24,527 nucleotides of DNA from Ghiorsea sp. (GCA_021772875.1 JAJFLD010000022.1:1-24527); one strand, 5' to 3'. Shown: positions 15,406 to 23,511, counted from the stretch's first letter. Notes: generated by a model not told the origin, from the letters alone. Translations and numbers: made by a program.

Positions 15406-16388
15406 TGCCCAAATCCTCCCAAGGCATCCACTTGTTCTTTTAATGCTTTTACAGATTTTAGTGATAGTTGCATGGCAGCTTTTTCAGCTTTGTTTAAATC
15501 CAATTCAATCACACCTTCCATGCCACCACCGCCAAGCTTACAGGGCACACCCATAAAGTAGTTGTTGATGCCGTATTCACCTTCAAGCCACGCAGCACAG
15601 GGCAAAATACGGTTTTTATCTTTGAGGATAGCTTCAGCCATTTCTACAACTGCTGCACCAGGGGCATAAAAGGCCGAGCCTGTTTTAAGCAGTTGCACAA
15701 TCTCAGCACCACCTTGAGCTGTGCGTTGGCTGATTTCATCAATTTCTTCTTGGCTTAACATATCGGGCAAGGGGATACCGCCTACTGTTGAATAGCGAGG
15801 TAGTGGCACCATGGTGTCACCATGCCCACCCAAAACCAAGGCAGAAACATCGGAAATAGAGACATCAAGTTTTTGGGCAATGAAAGTGCGCATGCGCGAT
15901 GAATCAAGCACGCCAGCCATGCCCATGATACGTTTACGGCTAAAACCTGAAACTTGTTTGGCCGTATAAACCATGGCATCAAGTGGGTTGGTCACTACGA
16001 TAATGATACATTGGGGTGAATGTTCAACGATATTAGCCGTTACTTCAGCAACGATTTTTACGTTGATGGCCAACAAATCATCGCGACTCATGCCTGGTTT
16101 GCGGGCAATGCCAGCAGTGATAATCACCAAATCTGAATTGGCAGTGTCGGCATAATCTTGCGTACCTATAACATTGGCATTATAACCTAAAATAGGTGAG
16201 GCTTCATACATATCCAAAGCTTTACCTTGGGGAACACCTTCAACCACATCAAGCAGCACGATATCACCAAGCTCTTTGTAAGCGGCTAAAAATGCAGCCG
16301 TTGCACCAACATTACCTGAACCAACAACTGTAAGTTTTTTTCTGGGAAAATAAGCATTATCATGATGAACGATACCTGACCAACGCAT
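15402..16388 (-). CDS. mdh: Malate dehydrogenase (LDH-like type)
   Basis: It oxidises malate to oxaloacetate with NAD+. The Rossmann motif VVGSGNVGATAA begins near residue 21. The substrate Arg residues of malate-type enzymes are seen in GIARKPGMSRDDLL (Arg96, Arg102), then VTNPLDAMVY, GVLDSSRMR (Asp162, Arg165) and LGGHGDTMVPLPR with catalytic His189. The N-terminus is about 16 residues longer than usual (MRWSGIVHHDNAYFPRK). AGGAG exactly 6 nt before the ATG supports this start. It heads an mdh-sucC-sucD block with overlapping stops and starts. Confidence 0.95.
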   Translation of the reverse strand: MRWSGIVHHDNAYFPRKKLTVVGSGNVGATAAFLAAYKELGDIVLLDVVEGVPQGKALDMYEASPILGYNANVIGTQDYADTANSDLVIITAGIARKPGMSRDDLLAINVKIVAEVTANIVEHSPQCIIIVVTNPLDAMVYTAKQVSGFSRKRIMGMAGVLDSSRMRTFIAQKLDVSISDVSALVLGGHGDTMVPLPRYSTVGGIPLPDMLSQEEIDEISQRTAQGGAEIVQLLKTGSAFYAPGAAVVEMAEAILKDKNRILPCAAWLEGEYGINNYFMGVPCKLGGGGMEGVIELDLNKAEKAAMQLSLKSVKALKEQVDALGGFGQ

Positions 16389-16430
16389 AACTAACTCCTT
16401 TTGGGCTGCTTCTATTGCGTAAGCTAGCGT

Positions 16431-16898
16431 TTAAGACGTCAAAGGCATAGCAAGGGCATGCTGTACTGCCAATGTTTGAATTTCTTTACGGCTGCCATGG
16501 CATTGAAAGCATTGGGCTTGAGCGGATTGATGTGGCATTTTTAAAGCAATCCAAACTGTACCCAAAGGTTTTTCAATTGTGCCACCACCAGGGCCTGCAA
16601 TGCCGCTGATGGCTATAGCTAAAGTATGGTCTTCACATCCAACCACAGCGCCCTCGGCCATGGCAATGACCACCTCTTTACTTACAGCACCATAACTTTC
16701 AAGCAGAGCAAGAGGTACGCCAACTTCCTCCATCTTAGCTTGGTTGCTGTAGGTTACCCAGCTGCGCTCAAGTACTGAGGAAACCCCTGCAATTTCACCA
16801 AGAGAGGCAGTGAGTGCGCCTGCTGTGCAAGATTCGACACAGCGAATTTGCCACTTTTTGTCGTGCAGAAAATCAACCAATTGTTGTGCTGTGTTCAT
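16431..16898 (-). CDS. CinA C-terminal-type nicotinamide-nucleotide amidase (PncC-like)
   Basis: The product is a 155-residue stand-alone CinA C-terminal domain. This family deamidates NMN to nicotinate mononucleotide in pyridine-nucleotide recycling. Family motifs are CVESCTAGALTASL (catalytic Ser region), WVTYSNQAKMEEVGV, YGAVSKEVVIAMAEGA, AISGIAGPGGGTIEKPLGTVWIA and the C-terminal SRKEIQTLAVQHAL. The frame extends 8 codons further upstream, but ATG 16898 overlaps the pgpA stop by 4 bp (ATGA) and begins the family's normal N-terminus. The N-terminal molybdopterin-like domain of full CinA is absent. Confidence 0.93.
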   Translation of the reverse strand: MNTAQQLVDFLHDKKWQIRCVESCTAGALTASLGEIAGVSSVLERSWVTYSNQAKMEEVGVPLALLESYGAVSKEVVIAMAEGAVVGCEDHTLAIAISGIAGPGGGTIEKPLGTVWIALKMPHQSAQAQCFQCHGSRKEIQTLAVQHALAMPLTS

Positions 16899-17401
16899 AT
16901 TAAAATCCAAAGTATACACCAACCCAGAGCAGCACCCATCAAAGCTGCAATCAAATCATCAAACATGATGGAAAACCAATGTGGCCCCCATGTTTCAAGG
17001 TTTTTGATGGGGAAAGGTTTAAGAATATCAAAACCACGAAACATCACAAAAGCGAAAGCCAGTAGTGTGAGTGGTTCTAGGGTTGGAAAAAATGTATAAA
17101 GTAGTGCCAAGCAAAGCCATTGCCCTGCCCATTCATCAACGACAATCCAGCCAGGGTCATAGTTTTCACCTTGTGCTATCAGTTGTGGCAAGAGAAAATA
17201 ACAGACGATAAAACCCAATAAAGTTACCACGATGATTGCCCAATAAAGCCCATCCAACCCTAAGGTGTTTAAGATATACCAAGCTGGCAAGATTGAGCAT
17301 AAGCTGCCCCAAGTGCCAGGGGCTTTGGGTAACCAGCCACTGCCCAAACCAGCTGCCAACCACTTGAGAAACCAAACCATTGCATTAGGCAAAATGATCA
17401 T
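16895..17401 (-). CDS. pgpA: Phosphatidylglycerophosphatase A
   Basis: It dephosphorylates phosphatidylglycerophosphate to phosphatidylglycerol in the inner membrane. The 168 residues match the family: GLGSGWLPKAPGTWGSL at the N-terminus, DPGWIVVDEWAGQW in the middle, FRGFDILKPFPIKNLE and SIMFDDLIAALMGA near the end, with about four membrane segments. The start is uncertain. ATG 17401 overlaps the thiL end by 17 bp, while ATG 17380 lies just after the thiL stop; neither has a clear Shine-Dalgarno. The thiL-pgpA-cinA order is common in proteobacteria. Confidence 0.95.
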   Translation of the reverse strand: MIILPNAMVWFLKWLAAGLGSGWLPKAPGTWGSLCSILPAWYILNTLGLDGLYWAIIVVTLLGFIVCYFLLPQLIAQGENYDPGWIVVDEWAGQWLCLALLYTFFPTLEPLTLLAFAFVMFRGFDILKPFPIKNLETWGPHWFSIMFDDLIAALMGAALGWCILWILI

Positions 17402-18323
17402 ATCCTTGATGTTTAAATTTAACTTCCTCGCCGTGACTCATCAATTTCACCTCATGTCCTTGTTTACAATAACCAAGGGGATATGCACCTATAGCTAATA
17501 ATTGTTGGTGTTTGTCTTGGGTGGCAGTGAAGAGCAAGGCATAATCTTCGCCACCATGCAGGATTAGTTCTAAGGCATGGCTGCCATGTATTGCTTGAAG
17601 TTGTTGGTATGAAGCGATTTTTTGTATTTTTTCGGTTTCAAAACACATGGCCACCTGAGAAGCTTTGCTTATGTGGCTGGCATCTTGAAGCAAGCCATCA
17701 CTCACATCCAGGCAACATTGTATGCCCATCTTACGCAGCGTGATGCCAGCTTTAAGTTGGGGCGTTGGTTTTTGAAAGTGATGAACAAAACATCCTGTTT
17801 TATGGTTTGTTTGCCATTGCATTAAACCCGCAGCAGATAGACCAAGCTCACCCATTAGCCAAATTTCATCATTATTCTGGGCCAAGCTTCGCTGCATGGT
17901 TAAACCTTTAGGCACTAAACCGCCCACTGTAACGTTAAGAGCATTGGTGGGAGAGCGCACAGTATCTCCGCCTGCAAGCTCAAGCTGATGTTCATGGCAA
18001 ACGCGAACAATGCCTTGGCTCATGCTTTCTAAAGCTGCGGTGTCTTTTGCCATCACAGCCAGCCAAACCCAAGCAGGCTCTGCTCCCATGGCTGCTAAAT
18101 CAGATAATGCCGCTAAAACAGCTCGGCTTGCAGCTATATCTAGCGGTGTATCATTAGGCCAATGTATGCTTTCTACAGCCGTGTCGGTGCTGATGACAAA
18201 TTCGAAACCCTCAGGTATGTCATGGGCAGAAGCATCATCACCATTGCCTAAGGTGGTGAAAGCATGTTGAAAGGGAACGCGCTGCCGAAACAAACGAGAA
18301 ATAGCATCGAATTCATGATTCAT
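17385..18323 (-). CDS. thiL: Thiamine-monophosphate kinase
   Basis: ThiL phosphorylates thiamine monophosphate to thiamine pyrophosphate. The 312 residues carry all the usual metal/ATP motifs: GNGDDAS, STDTAVESIHWP, ALSDLAAMGAEP, LAGGDTVRS, CLDVSDGL and LHGGEDYALLF. It overlaps pgpA. The ribosome binding site is weak. A terminator belonging to the upstream gene ends only 21 bp before this ATG, leaving little space for a separate promoter. Confidence 0.95.
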   Translation of the reverse strand: MNHEFDAISRLFRQRVPFQHAFTTLGNGDDASAHDIPEGFEFVISTDTAVESIHWPNDTPLDIAASRAVLAALSDLAAMGAEPAWVWLAVMAKDTAALESMSQGIVRVCHEHQLELAGGDTVRSPTNALNVTVGGLVPKGLTMQRSLAQNNDEIWLMGELGLSAAGLMQWQTNHKTGCFVHHFQKPTPQLKAGITLRKMGIQCCLDVSDGLLQDASHISKASQVAMCFETEKIQKIASYQQLQAIHGSHALELILHGGEDYALLFTATQDKHQQLLAIGAYPLGYCKQGHEVKLMSHGEEVKFKHQGYDHFA

Positions 18324-18344
18324 GTTGAGAACTTATCGTCGTTC

Positions 18345-18374
18345 AAAAAAAAACCAAGCTTATTTCAGCTTGGC
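18345..18374 (-). terminator. Rho-independent terminator after the cNMP-fold gene
   Basis: In the minus-strand sense an 8-bp stem, GCCAAGCT / AGCTTGGT, with loop GAAATA is followed by eight further T residues. It ends the unit that includes the gene at 18403, just before thiL. Confidence 0.88.
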
Positions 18375-18402
18375 TTTTGAACTTGAGTTGTATCTTTGGT
18401 AT

Positions 18403-18876
18403 TTAGTAGCGGCGGCTGCCAGACATATAATGATGTACAGCAGCTTTTTCAGCGTTCATTTGACGGATGACTTTAGCTGTGTGGGTGAGAAGGTGGGCAA
18501 AAATTGCATAAGCCAGTTCAGGGTTCTTTTTCATTAACATGGTGAAAGAATCACGAGATAGCTTATAAATGATGCAGTCATCACGAGCAGTGACTGTGGC
18601 ACTGGCCTCATTACCCGTCAGAAAGCTCATTTCACCAACCAAATCACCTGATTTTGCGGTGCCAACACGCATATCTTCACCATTACAGTTGCAATCAATA
18701 TAAGCTGCTCCAGATTGAATGACATAAATGGCATTGCCTAAACTACCTTGCGCAACAATCATGCTGCCTGCTTTGTATTCGGAGACTTCCATTTCTTGAG
18801 CCACAAGCGTTTTTTGCTCGCTGGTAAAACGTTGGTTGAAAAAGTTTTCTTCTAGCCAAGTATAATCAATATCCAT
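18403..18876 (-). CDS. Stand-alone cyclic-nucleotide-binding-fold protein
   Basis: The 157-residue protein is a single cNMP-binding beta-roll (about 32-115) plus C-terminal helices. It has no HTH or other output domain. The conserved core is visible: AGSMIVAQGSLGNAIYVIQSG, then GDLVGEMSFLTGNEASATVTA and YKLSRDSF. In the phosphate-binding cassette the Glu is present (Glu82), but the Arg that holds the cyclic phosphate in CRP/PKA is replaced by Ala91. Binding of cAMP or cGMP in the usual way is therefore doubtful. The start was moved to ATG 18876 because AAGGAG sits 6 nt upstream. The upstream extension has no such signal. Confidence 0.9.
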   Translation of the reverse strand: MDIDYTWLEENFFNQRFTSEQKTLVAQEMEVSEYKAGSMIVAQGSLGNAIYVIQSGAAYIDCNCNGEDMRVGTAKSGDLVGEMSFLTGNEASATVTARDDCIIYKLSRDSFTMLMKKNPELAYAIFAHLLTHTAKVIRQMNAEKAAVHHYMSGSRRY

Positions 18877-18893
18877 AATTAACTCCTTAATTC

Positions 18894-18922
18894 CGTATAA
18901 CATTTTAAACATTAAACGACAA
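18894..18922 (-). promoter_or_regulatory. Candidate extended -10 promoter for the cNMP-fold gene
   Basis: On the minus strand, TTGTCG (18922-18917), a 17-bp spacer and TATACG (18899-18894) are preceded by TG at the extended -10 position. It lies between the ispB-like stop and the AAGGAG of the downstream gene. Confidence 0.4.
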
Positions 18923-18939
18923 CTTTTACTTGAGTAAGT

Positions 18940-19968
18940 TTAATACATTCTTAGTGCAGAAAAGTTAGCCAAGTCACACAAGAGTTGTTTAATATCCTTA
19001 TTTTTCACATCTGGTAACAATGCCGAGGCGCGCTCTGCATATTGTTTGGCTTTAAGCATGGCGTATTCTGTGCCGCCATGTTTTAAAACACGATCTCGGA
19101 TCCATGCGCGATCACCTTCATGGTAAACATCACCATCTCGTTCGGCAATCAGCTGTACACGTTCTTTCAAAGCCTTGTCTTGGTTCATGGCATAAATGAG
19201 CGGTAATGTGATTTTACCTTCTTCTAAGTCGTGGCCTACGGGTTTTCCTGCAGCTTCTTCATCGGATAAATAGTCCAAGGCATCATCCATCAATTGGAAA
19301 GCAACCCCTAAACATTTTCCATATTCAGCCATGCTTTTGACAATGTGTTTGTCTTGATTGCCAACATGCGCACCCACTTCAGCAGCGGCGGCAAACAATA
19401 CAGCTGTTTTGCGTTCAATGACTTCTAAGCATTCGGCTTCTGTCATATCCAAGTGAAAAGTACGCGAAAGTTGCAACACTTCGCCTTCGGCAAGTGCATT
19501 GGTGACATCAGACATTAATTTTAACATGCTCATATCATTGTCTTGCACGAGCATTTGGAATGAGCGGGAGAATAAATAGTCGCCAACCAAAATGCTGGCT
19601 TGGTTACCCCAAACACCATTGGCCGATGGATTGCCACGACGAATATCTGAGGAATCAACGACGTCATCGTGTAATAAGGAAGCGGTATGAATAAACTCAA
19701 CCACTACCGCCAAAGGAATATGCCTATCACCCTTGTAATCAAACATTTTTGCAATCAAAAGGCATAATAACGGGCGCAGTCGTTTACCACCACTATTGAT
19801 AATATAATGGCCAATGGCTGGAATCATTGCAATGTCAGATTGAAGATTTTGATGAATGCAGTCATTCACCAATTTCATTTCATCCGCGCATAGTAAAATG
19901 ACTTGATTGAGGGGATTCTCTTTTTTCACAGGCAGAAAGCGTAAGGACTTAGTCTTGAACGTCAACAC
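18940..19968 (-). CDS. ispB: Long-chain polyprenyl diphosphate synthase (octaprenyl-type)
   Basis: It condenses isopentenyl diphosphate units to make the quinone side chain. The 342 residues have both Asp-rich motifs: LLHDDVVDSSDIRRG (Asp101, 102, 105) and FQLMDDALDY (Asp228, 229, 232). Also present are GGKRLRPLL, EGEVLQL and EGKITLPLIYA. The exact chain length cannot be read from the sequence, so the symbol is by family resemblance. The start is GTG 19968, overlapping the stop of the preceding phosphatase gene by 7 bp. No strong Shine-Dalgarno is visible, so later in-frame GTG/TTG codons are possible. Confidence 0.93.
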   Translation of the reverse strand: MLTFKTKSLRFLPVKKENPLNQVILLCADEMKLVNDCIHQNLQSDIAMIPAIGHYIINSGGKRLRPLLCLLIAKMFDYKGDRHIPLAVVVEFIHTASLLHDDVVDSSDIRRGNPSANGVWGNQASILVGDYLFSRSFQMLVQDNDMSMLKLMSDVTNALAEGEVLQLSRTFHLDMTEAECLEVIERKTAVLFAAAAEVGAHVGNQDKHIVKSMAEYGKCLGVAFQLMDDALDYLSDEEAAGKPVGHDLEEGKITLPLIYAMNQDKALKERVQLIAERDGDVYHEGDRAWIRDRVLKHGGTEYAMLKAKQYAERASALLPDVKNKDIKQLLCDLANFSALRMY

Positions 19969-20744
19969 TCAAGGATAGTTAACCATGCTTTTGCGTGTTC
20001 GGCGTTGGATGTTGCCACGATAGGGCAGCTTAAGCGAGACTGGGCAAAGGGATGGCAACCTGTAAAGTCAGTGATGATGCAAGCGGCTTCTTCGGCAAGC
20101 AACAATCCAGCAGCATAATCCCAAAGCTTTTGCCCACCGTGGACAATGAATTGTGCACGGCCAGCAGCAAGCCATGCCCATTCGAGTGCGCAGGTGCCGA
20201 GATTGCGTTGGCTGCGGTAGTATTGGGCTGTGGCGAGTTTGCTTGCCAGATGAGGTTTTAGGCGTTTGAAGTCCACAAAACCAATCACTTCGTTTAAGGG
20301 GTTCTCATTTTCCAAAGGGGTGAACACTTGATTGTTAATCAACAAACCACTGCCTTTGATAGCAGAAAACATTTCATCACGAATGGGATCATAAATGCAG
20401 GCAAGCACAGGTTTTCCAGCTTCAATAAGGGCGATGGAAATCGCAAACAAAGGCATGGGAGTCGTAAAGTTTCCTGTGCCATCAATAGGATCAACACACC
20501 AAAATCTTCCGCCTTGATGCAAACAATTGAGTTGTTCATGGGCGGGCATTTCTTCGCCTAAAAAACCAATGTTTTCATCCAGAGCATGCAGAGCAGACTG
20601 TAAAAAGTCCTGACATTTTTTATCCGTTTCGGTGACGATAGAACCATCATGTTTGATGGCTTGGGTTGCTGTTTGGCTGAAGAAGGCGGGCAGCAAAATA
20701 TTTTGCCCAGCGTTTCTGGCAATGGTCTCTACGTTTTTTATCAT
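19962..20744 (-). CDS. Inositol monophosphatase family protein (SuhB/CysQ-like)
   Basis: This is a magnesium-dependent phosphomonoesterase of about 260 residues. Family motifs are SIVTETDKKCQ, GFLGEE (metal Glu), WCVDPIDGTGNF (metal Asp residues) and KLWDYAAGLLLAEEA with the third metal Asp. Whether the substrate is inositol phosphate, PAP/PAPS (CysQ) or histidinol phosphate cannot be decided. The start is ATG 20744, just after the stop of the upstream gene. ATG 20765 is in frame but overlaps that gene. Confidence 0.9.
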   Translation of the reverse strand: MIKNVETIARNAGQNILLPAFFSQTATQAIKHDGSIVTETDKKCQDFLQSALHALDENIGFLGEEMPAHEQLNCLHQGGRFWCVDPIDGTGNFTTPMPLFAISIALIEAGKPVLACIYDPIRDEMFSAIKGSGLLINNQVFTPLENENPLNEVIGFVDFKRLKPHLASKLATAQYYRSQRNLGTCALEWAWLAAGRAQFIVHGGQKLWDYAAGLLLAEEAACIITDFTGCHPFAQSRLSCPIVATSNAEHAKAWLTILEC

Positions 20745-20746
20745 GT

Positions 20747-21202
20747 TTAACACAATGAATCCCATGTTTGTTTAGTCAGTGTTCGTGCTTGCCCAAAACC
20801 ACCCACCCAAAAAATAGTGTCGATATTTAAGCGATAAAGCGTGAAGTCAGGAAATGAAAATAAGGGTGCTGCATCTGGGATACTTGCCAAATAAGCTTGC
20901 TGATAAGCATGTTTTTCTTGCTCAGGCACAACCTGTAAAATACCAGTAAAACTTAAACGGGCTAGGGCAAGTGCCGAGCTGGATGCATGCTCTGGTGTGC
21001 AAATCATGAAACCAACATGGGCATTTTTTTCGATGTTTTTGCTATGTTTAGCTAAACCTGAGAGATGTAATATTATATCACCTTGAAAGATGGCGTAGGG
21101 TGCCATGGATGTTTCAGGTGTTTGTTGCCCTTGTGTTGCTAAAAAACCGATATGGGTGTGTGCCAATAATGATGTGAGACCTTGTTGCCAATCTGCTTCC
21201 AT
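20747..21202 (-). CDS. Pyridoxamine 5'-phosphate oxidase-like FMN-binding protein (HugZ-like)
   Basis: This 151-residue split-barrel flavin protein resembles the HugZ/PNPOx group. Visible are GFLATQ....PETSMAPYAI, DIILHLSGLAKHSKNIEKNAHVGFMI, ARLSFTGILQVVP and a C-terminal FTLYRLNIDTIFWVGGFGQAR. The ILHLSGLAKHSKNI stretch and the closing WVGGFG.A are typical of the heme-utilisation branch. The open frame reaches 21418, but that part runs into lpxK on the other strand. GAGGT 5 nt before ATG 21202 decides the start. It is divergent from lpxK with a 57-bp gap. Confidence 0.88.
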   Translation of the reverse strand: MEADWQQGLTSLLAHTHIGFLATQGQQTPETSMAPYAIFQGDIILHLSGLAKHSKNIEKNAHVGFMICTPEHASSSALALARLSFTGILQVVPEQEKHAYQQAYLASIPDAAPLFSFPDFTLYRLNIDTIFWVGGFGQARTLTKQTWDSLC

Positions 21203-21259
21203 AAAATACCTCATCGTTTTAAAGATGCTAACGTTGCATTTATAAAATGAATCTGCAAC

Positions 21260-22294
21260 ATGTCTGTTGTCGAAAGATTGAGGAGAATAGGATTGCATCA
21301 GTGGTTTGAACATATGTGGTGGCGGCAGGCCAGAAAACCCAACATCGCATTGCGTGGGTTGGCATGTGTATATGCAGTGTTGGTGCGACACAACCAAAGC
21401 AGACGTTTTCAGCAACAAACTTGCCCACCCATTCCTATGCTTTCTGTTGGTAATATCACCGTTGGTGGCAGTGGTAAAACACCTTTTGTGGTTTGGTTAG
21501 CAGCTGAATTAAAACAACAAGGTTTTAACCCCGTACTTTTGTCGCGAGGTGATGGGGCAAACAATCAAACCCCGCATATTATTTCGCCATACTCCAAAGC
21601 CCATGAGGTGGGTGATGAAGCCGTTTTGTTGTATCAATTGAGTGGTTGCCCTGTGATTGCAGGGCGTGATCGCATCGCAGGTGCTGGCATGGCAGCAGAA
21701 TGGGGTGATGTGTTGATTTTGGATGATGGTTTTCAATACCAGCAGCTGCACCGTGTGTGTGATATTGTGCTTGTGCCTAAAGAAGGTGTGGGCAATGGTT
21801 GTTTGTTGCCAGCAGGCCCCTTGCGCGAGCCTATTGCAGCACTTGCGCGGGCAAACATTATCGTACGCACTGGAGAGGGTGAAATAAACCCTTTATCGGC
21901 GCAGAAAGAATGGTTTTGGTCGACAAAAAGTGCAGGTATTCGAGATTGGCAAGGCATTTGGCAAACGCCCTTAGAAGCAGGTCAAACAGTGCAACTGGTG
22001 ACCTCCATTGCCAGACCCAAACGTGTTCTTGATGATCTCAAAGCTTTGGATTTTGAAGTGGAAGAACATCATATCTTTAACGATCATCACCACTACAACA
22101 ACGACGATGTGAACAAGCTCTTAAAAGCCAATGTTACAGTAGTCACCACAGGCAAAGATGCCGTAAAACTCTTGCCTCTATGGCCCAAAGATAAACCTTT
22201 GTGGGTGCTTGAGCAGCAAGCCGAAGCAGAACAAGGATTGATAAATACCATTGTAGACCATTTAAAACCGCATCATTCTACAGTGAGTCAATAA
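21260..22294 (+). CDS. lpxK: Tetraacyldisaccharide 4'-kinase (lipid A kinase)
   Basis: LpxK phosphorylates the 4' position of the lipid A disaccharide at the inner membrane. The 344 residues fit the family. Visible are an N-terminal membrane-associated helix region, SVGNITVGGSGKTP (Walker A, 62-75), LLSRGDG, HEVGDEAVLL, AGRDRIAGA, ILDDGFQ (Asp155, Asp156), PAGPLREP and FNDHHHYN, near the catalytic His region. The usual DDGFQH reads DDGFQY here. The Shine-Dalgarno is weak. No terminator is visible before the accessory region. Confidence 0.95.
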   Translation: MSVVERLRRIGLHQWFEHMWWRQARKPNIALRGLACVYAVLVRHNQSRRFQQQTCPPIPMLSVGNITVGGSGKTPFVVWLAAELKQQGFNPVLLSRGDGANNQTPHIISPYSKAHEVGDEAVLLYQLSGCPVIAGRDRIAGAGMAAEWGDVLILDDGFQYQQLHRVCDIVLVPKEGVGNGCLLPAGPLREPIAALARANIIVRTGEGEINPLSAQKEWFWSTKSAGIRDWQGIWQTPLEAGQTVQLVTSIARPKRVLDDLKALDFEVEEHHIFNDHHHYNNDDVNKLLKANVTVVTTGKDAVKLLPLWPKDKPLWVLEQQAEAEQGLINTIVDHLKPHHSTVSQ

Positions 22295-22320
22295 ACCTAT
22301 GTGCAATGAGGGGGAGACAA

Positions 22321-22365
22321 ATGCGTGAAACAAGAAACCGTCGTGCGCTTCCTTTTAAACGATGA
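22321..22365 (+). CDS. Possible 14-residue leader ORF
   Basis: This ATG-initiated 14-codon frame encodes a basic peptide, MRETRNRRALPFKR. A purine-rich GAGGGGGAG runs to 5 bases before its ATG. Its TGA overlaps the next gene's ATG (ATGA), and that next gene has no ribosome binding site of its own. The arrangement suggests translational coupling. There is no proof it is translated. Confidence 0.4.
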   Translation: MRETRNRRALPFKR

Positions 22366-23291
22366 AAAACAAGAAAGTTACCATAGTTATAATTGGAGTC
22401 ATGCTTTTAGGGGGGCTTACATTGTATGCACTAGGTGCTGATCCAGCACTGGTTGAACGAACTATAAAAGTTAAGAAATTTCAAAATTTAAAATCAGCCA
22501 AGTTTGACTATTACGGAAAGGTAATGGATCAACATGGTGATCCAGTTATTGGTGCCAAGGTAAAAGGCTACTATACCTATTACCCTTTCATACCAAATGG
22601 TGATTTTAGCAGCTCTACAGAAAACATAGAGATAACTACCGACGAGCAAGGCCTATTTTCATTTATTAACCAGACAGGTCGATCAATTTCGATTAATTCA
22701 ATTGAAAAGCAGGATTATGAGTTTGAGGCTGGGCGCACATACATATTTTCACGTGGCGGCATGAAAATGCTTGAGGCAATTGGTAATCCTGATAAGCCAG
22801 TTATTTTTCATGCTTGGAAGAAGACTAAGGCGGAGCCTTTGTATTATGGAGAGATATTTCAGAAACTTCCCCAAGATGGCAAATATCATAGCATAAATAT
22901 TCCTGCCCTTGATAAAACGATGAAAGTTTCCTTTACAATTGATCCTAGTGGAACTTCAAGTAATCCCCTTGATTGGTCAGTAAATCTAAAAGTTGAGGGC
23001 GGTGGTGTTTTCGAAACCGCTGATCTGTTTATGAATGAAGCCCCTGTTGAAGGCTATTTCTCTCAATGGGGAGTTTCTTATAAGAAAAGTGACCCGAAAT
23101 TTAGTGAATGGGGAGGTAAGCGAAAGTTTTATATAAAAGGCTTGGGTGGGCCCATTTATGGTCGCATGGAAGTTGAATTTATTGCTTATTATAGAAATGT
23201 CGGTGTTGTTGATGCTAAATATTGGATAAACCCTAAGGGTTCCCGAAATCTCCAATTCGACCCATCCATGATAATATATCCAGAGAGATAA
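22362..23291 (+). CDS. Exported protein with carboxypeptidase-regulatory-like domain
   Basis: The 309-residue protein has an N-terminal hydrophobic segment (about 6-25) that is either a signal peptide or an anchor. Residues about 48-115 resemble a carboxypeptidase regulatory-like beta-sandwich: YYGKVMDQHGDPVIGAKVKGYY, then TDEQGLFSFINQTGRSISI. The remainder, with many aromatic beta-strand-like blocks, is unrecognised. Codon use is AT-rich (many ATA, AGA, AAA) compared with the core genes, which suggests horizontal acquisition. It starts within a 14-codon upstream frame and is followed by transposase scars. Confidence 0.75.
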   Translation: MKNKKVTIVIIGVMLLGGLTLYALGADPALVERTIKVKKFQNLKSAKFDYYGKVMDQHGDPVIGAKVKGYYTYYPFIPNGDFSSSTENIEITTDEQGLFSFINQTGRSISINSIEKQDYEFEAGRTYIFSRGGMKMLEAIGNPDKPVIFHAWKKTKAEPLYYGEIFQKLPQDGKYHSINIPALDKTMKVSFTIDPSGTSSNPLDWSVNLKVEGGGVFETADLFMNEAPVEGYFSQWGVSYKKSDPKFSEWGGKRKFYIKGLGGPIYGRMEVEFIAYYRNVGVVDAKYWINPKGSRNLQFDPSMIIYPER

Positions 23292-23353
23292 ATCGGAGAA
23301 AATCGAATTAGGGTCAGATACTTTCTTGAGAACTCCTGTCAACAAGTTCATTT

Positions 23354-23509
23354 TCAAAGCATAGATTCATTAAGCTTTTGAAGGCGTGAACCACCGTTTG
23401 GATAAAAGGATTCGTGGTAAGTTAAAACCGCCCAAATGATGTGAATCAACTTGTTCATACAATGACCAATCGCCACCATTTTCTTCTTGCCTTCCGCCAG
23501 TTTTTTCTT
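23354..23509 (-). pseudogene. IS110-family transposase, C-terminal remnant
   Basis: On the minus strand a 51-codon frame ends at TGA 23356-23354. Its start, KKKLAEGKKKMVAIGHCMNK followed by LIHIIWAVL, matches the conserved C-terminal helix of IS110/IS116/IS902 transposases (GK.KK.A...CMRKLL.I.NA.L pattern). The rest of the element is missing. At 23510 the frame runs into the 57-bp repeat and hits a stop, so the remnant was truncated at that junction. Family assignment is by eye. Confidence 0.65.
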
Positions 23510-23511
23510 AA

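Noticed and set aside
21203..21418. N-terminal extension of the HugZ-like frame to 21418
   Set aside because: It overlaps the start of lpxK on the other strand, has no family similarity, and a GAGGT ribosome binding site marks ATG 21202.
22986..23357. 123-codon minus frame within the 22362 gene
   Set aside because: It is antisense to a gene with a signal-like segment and a recognisable domain, with no start signal of its own.
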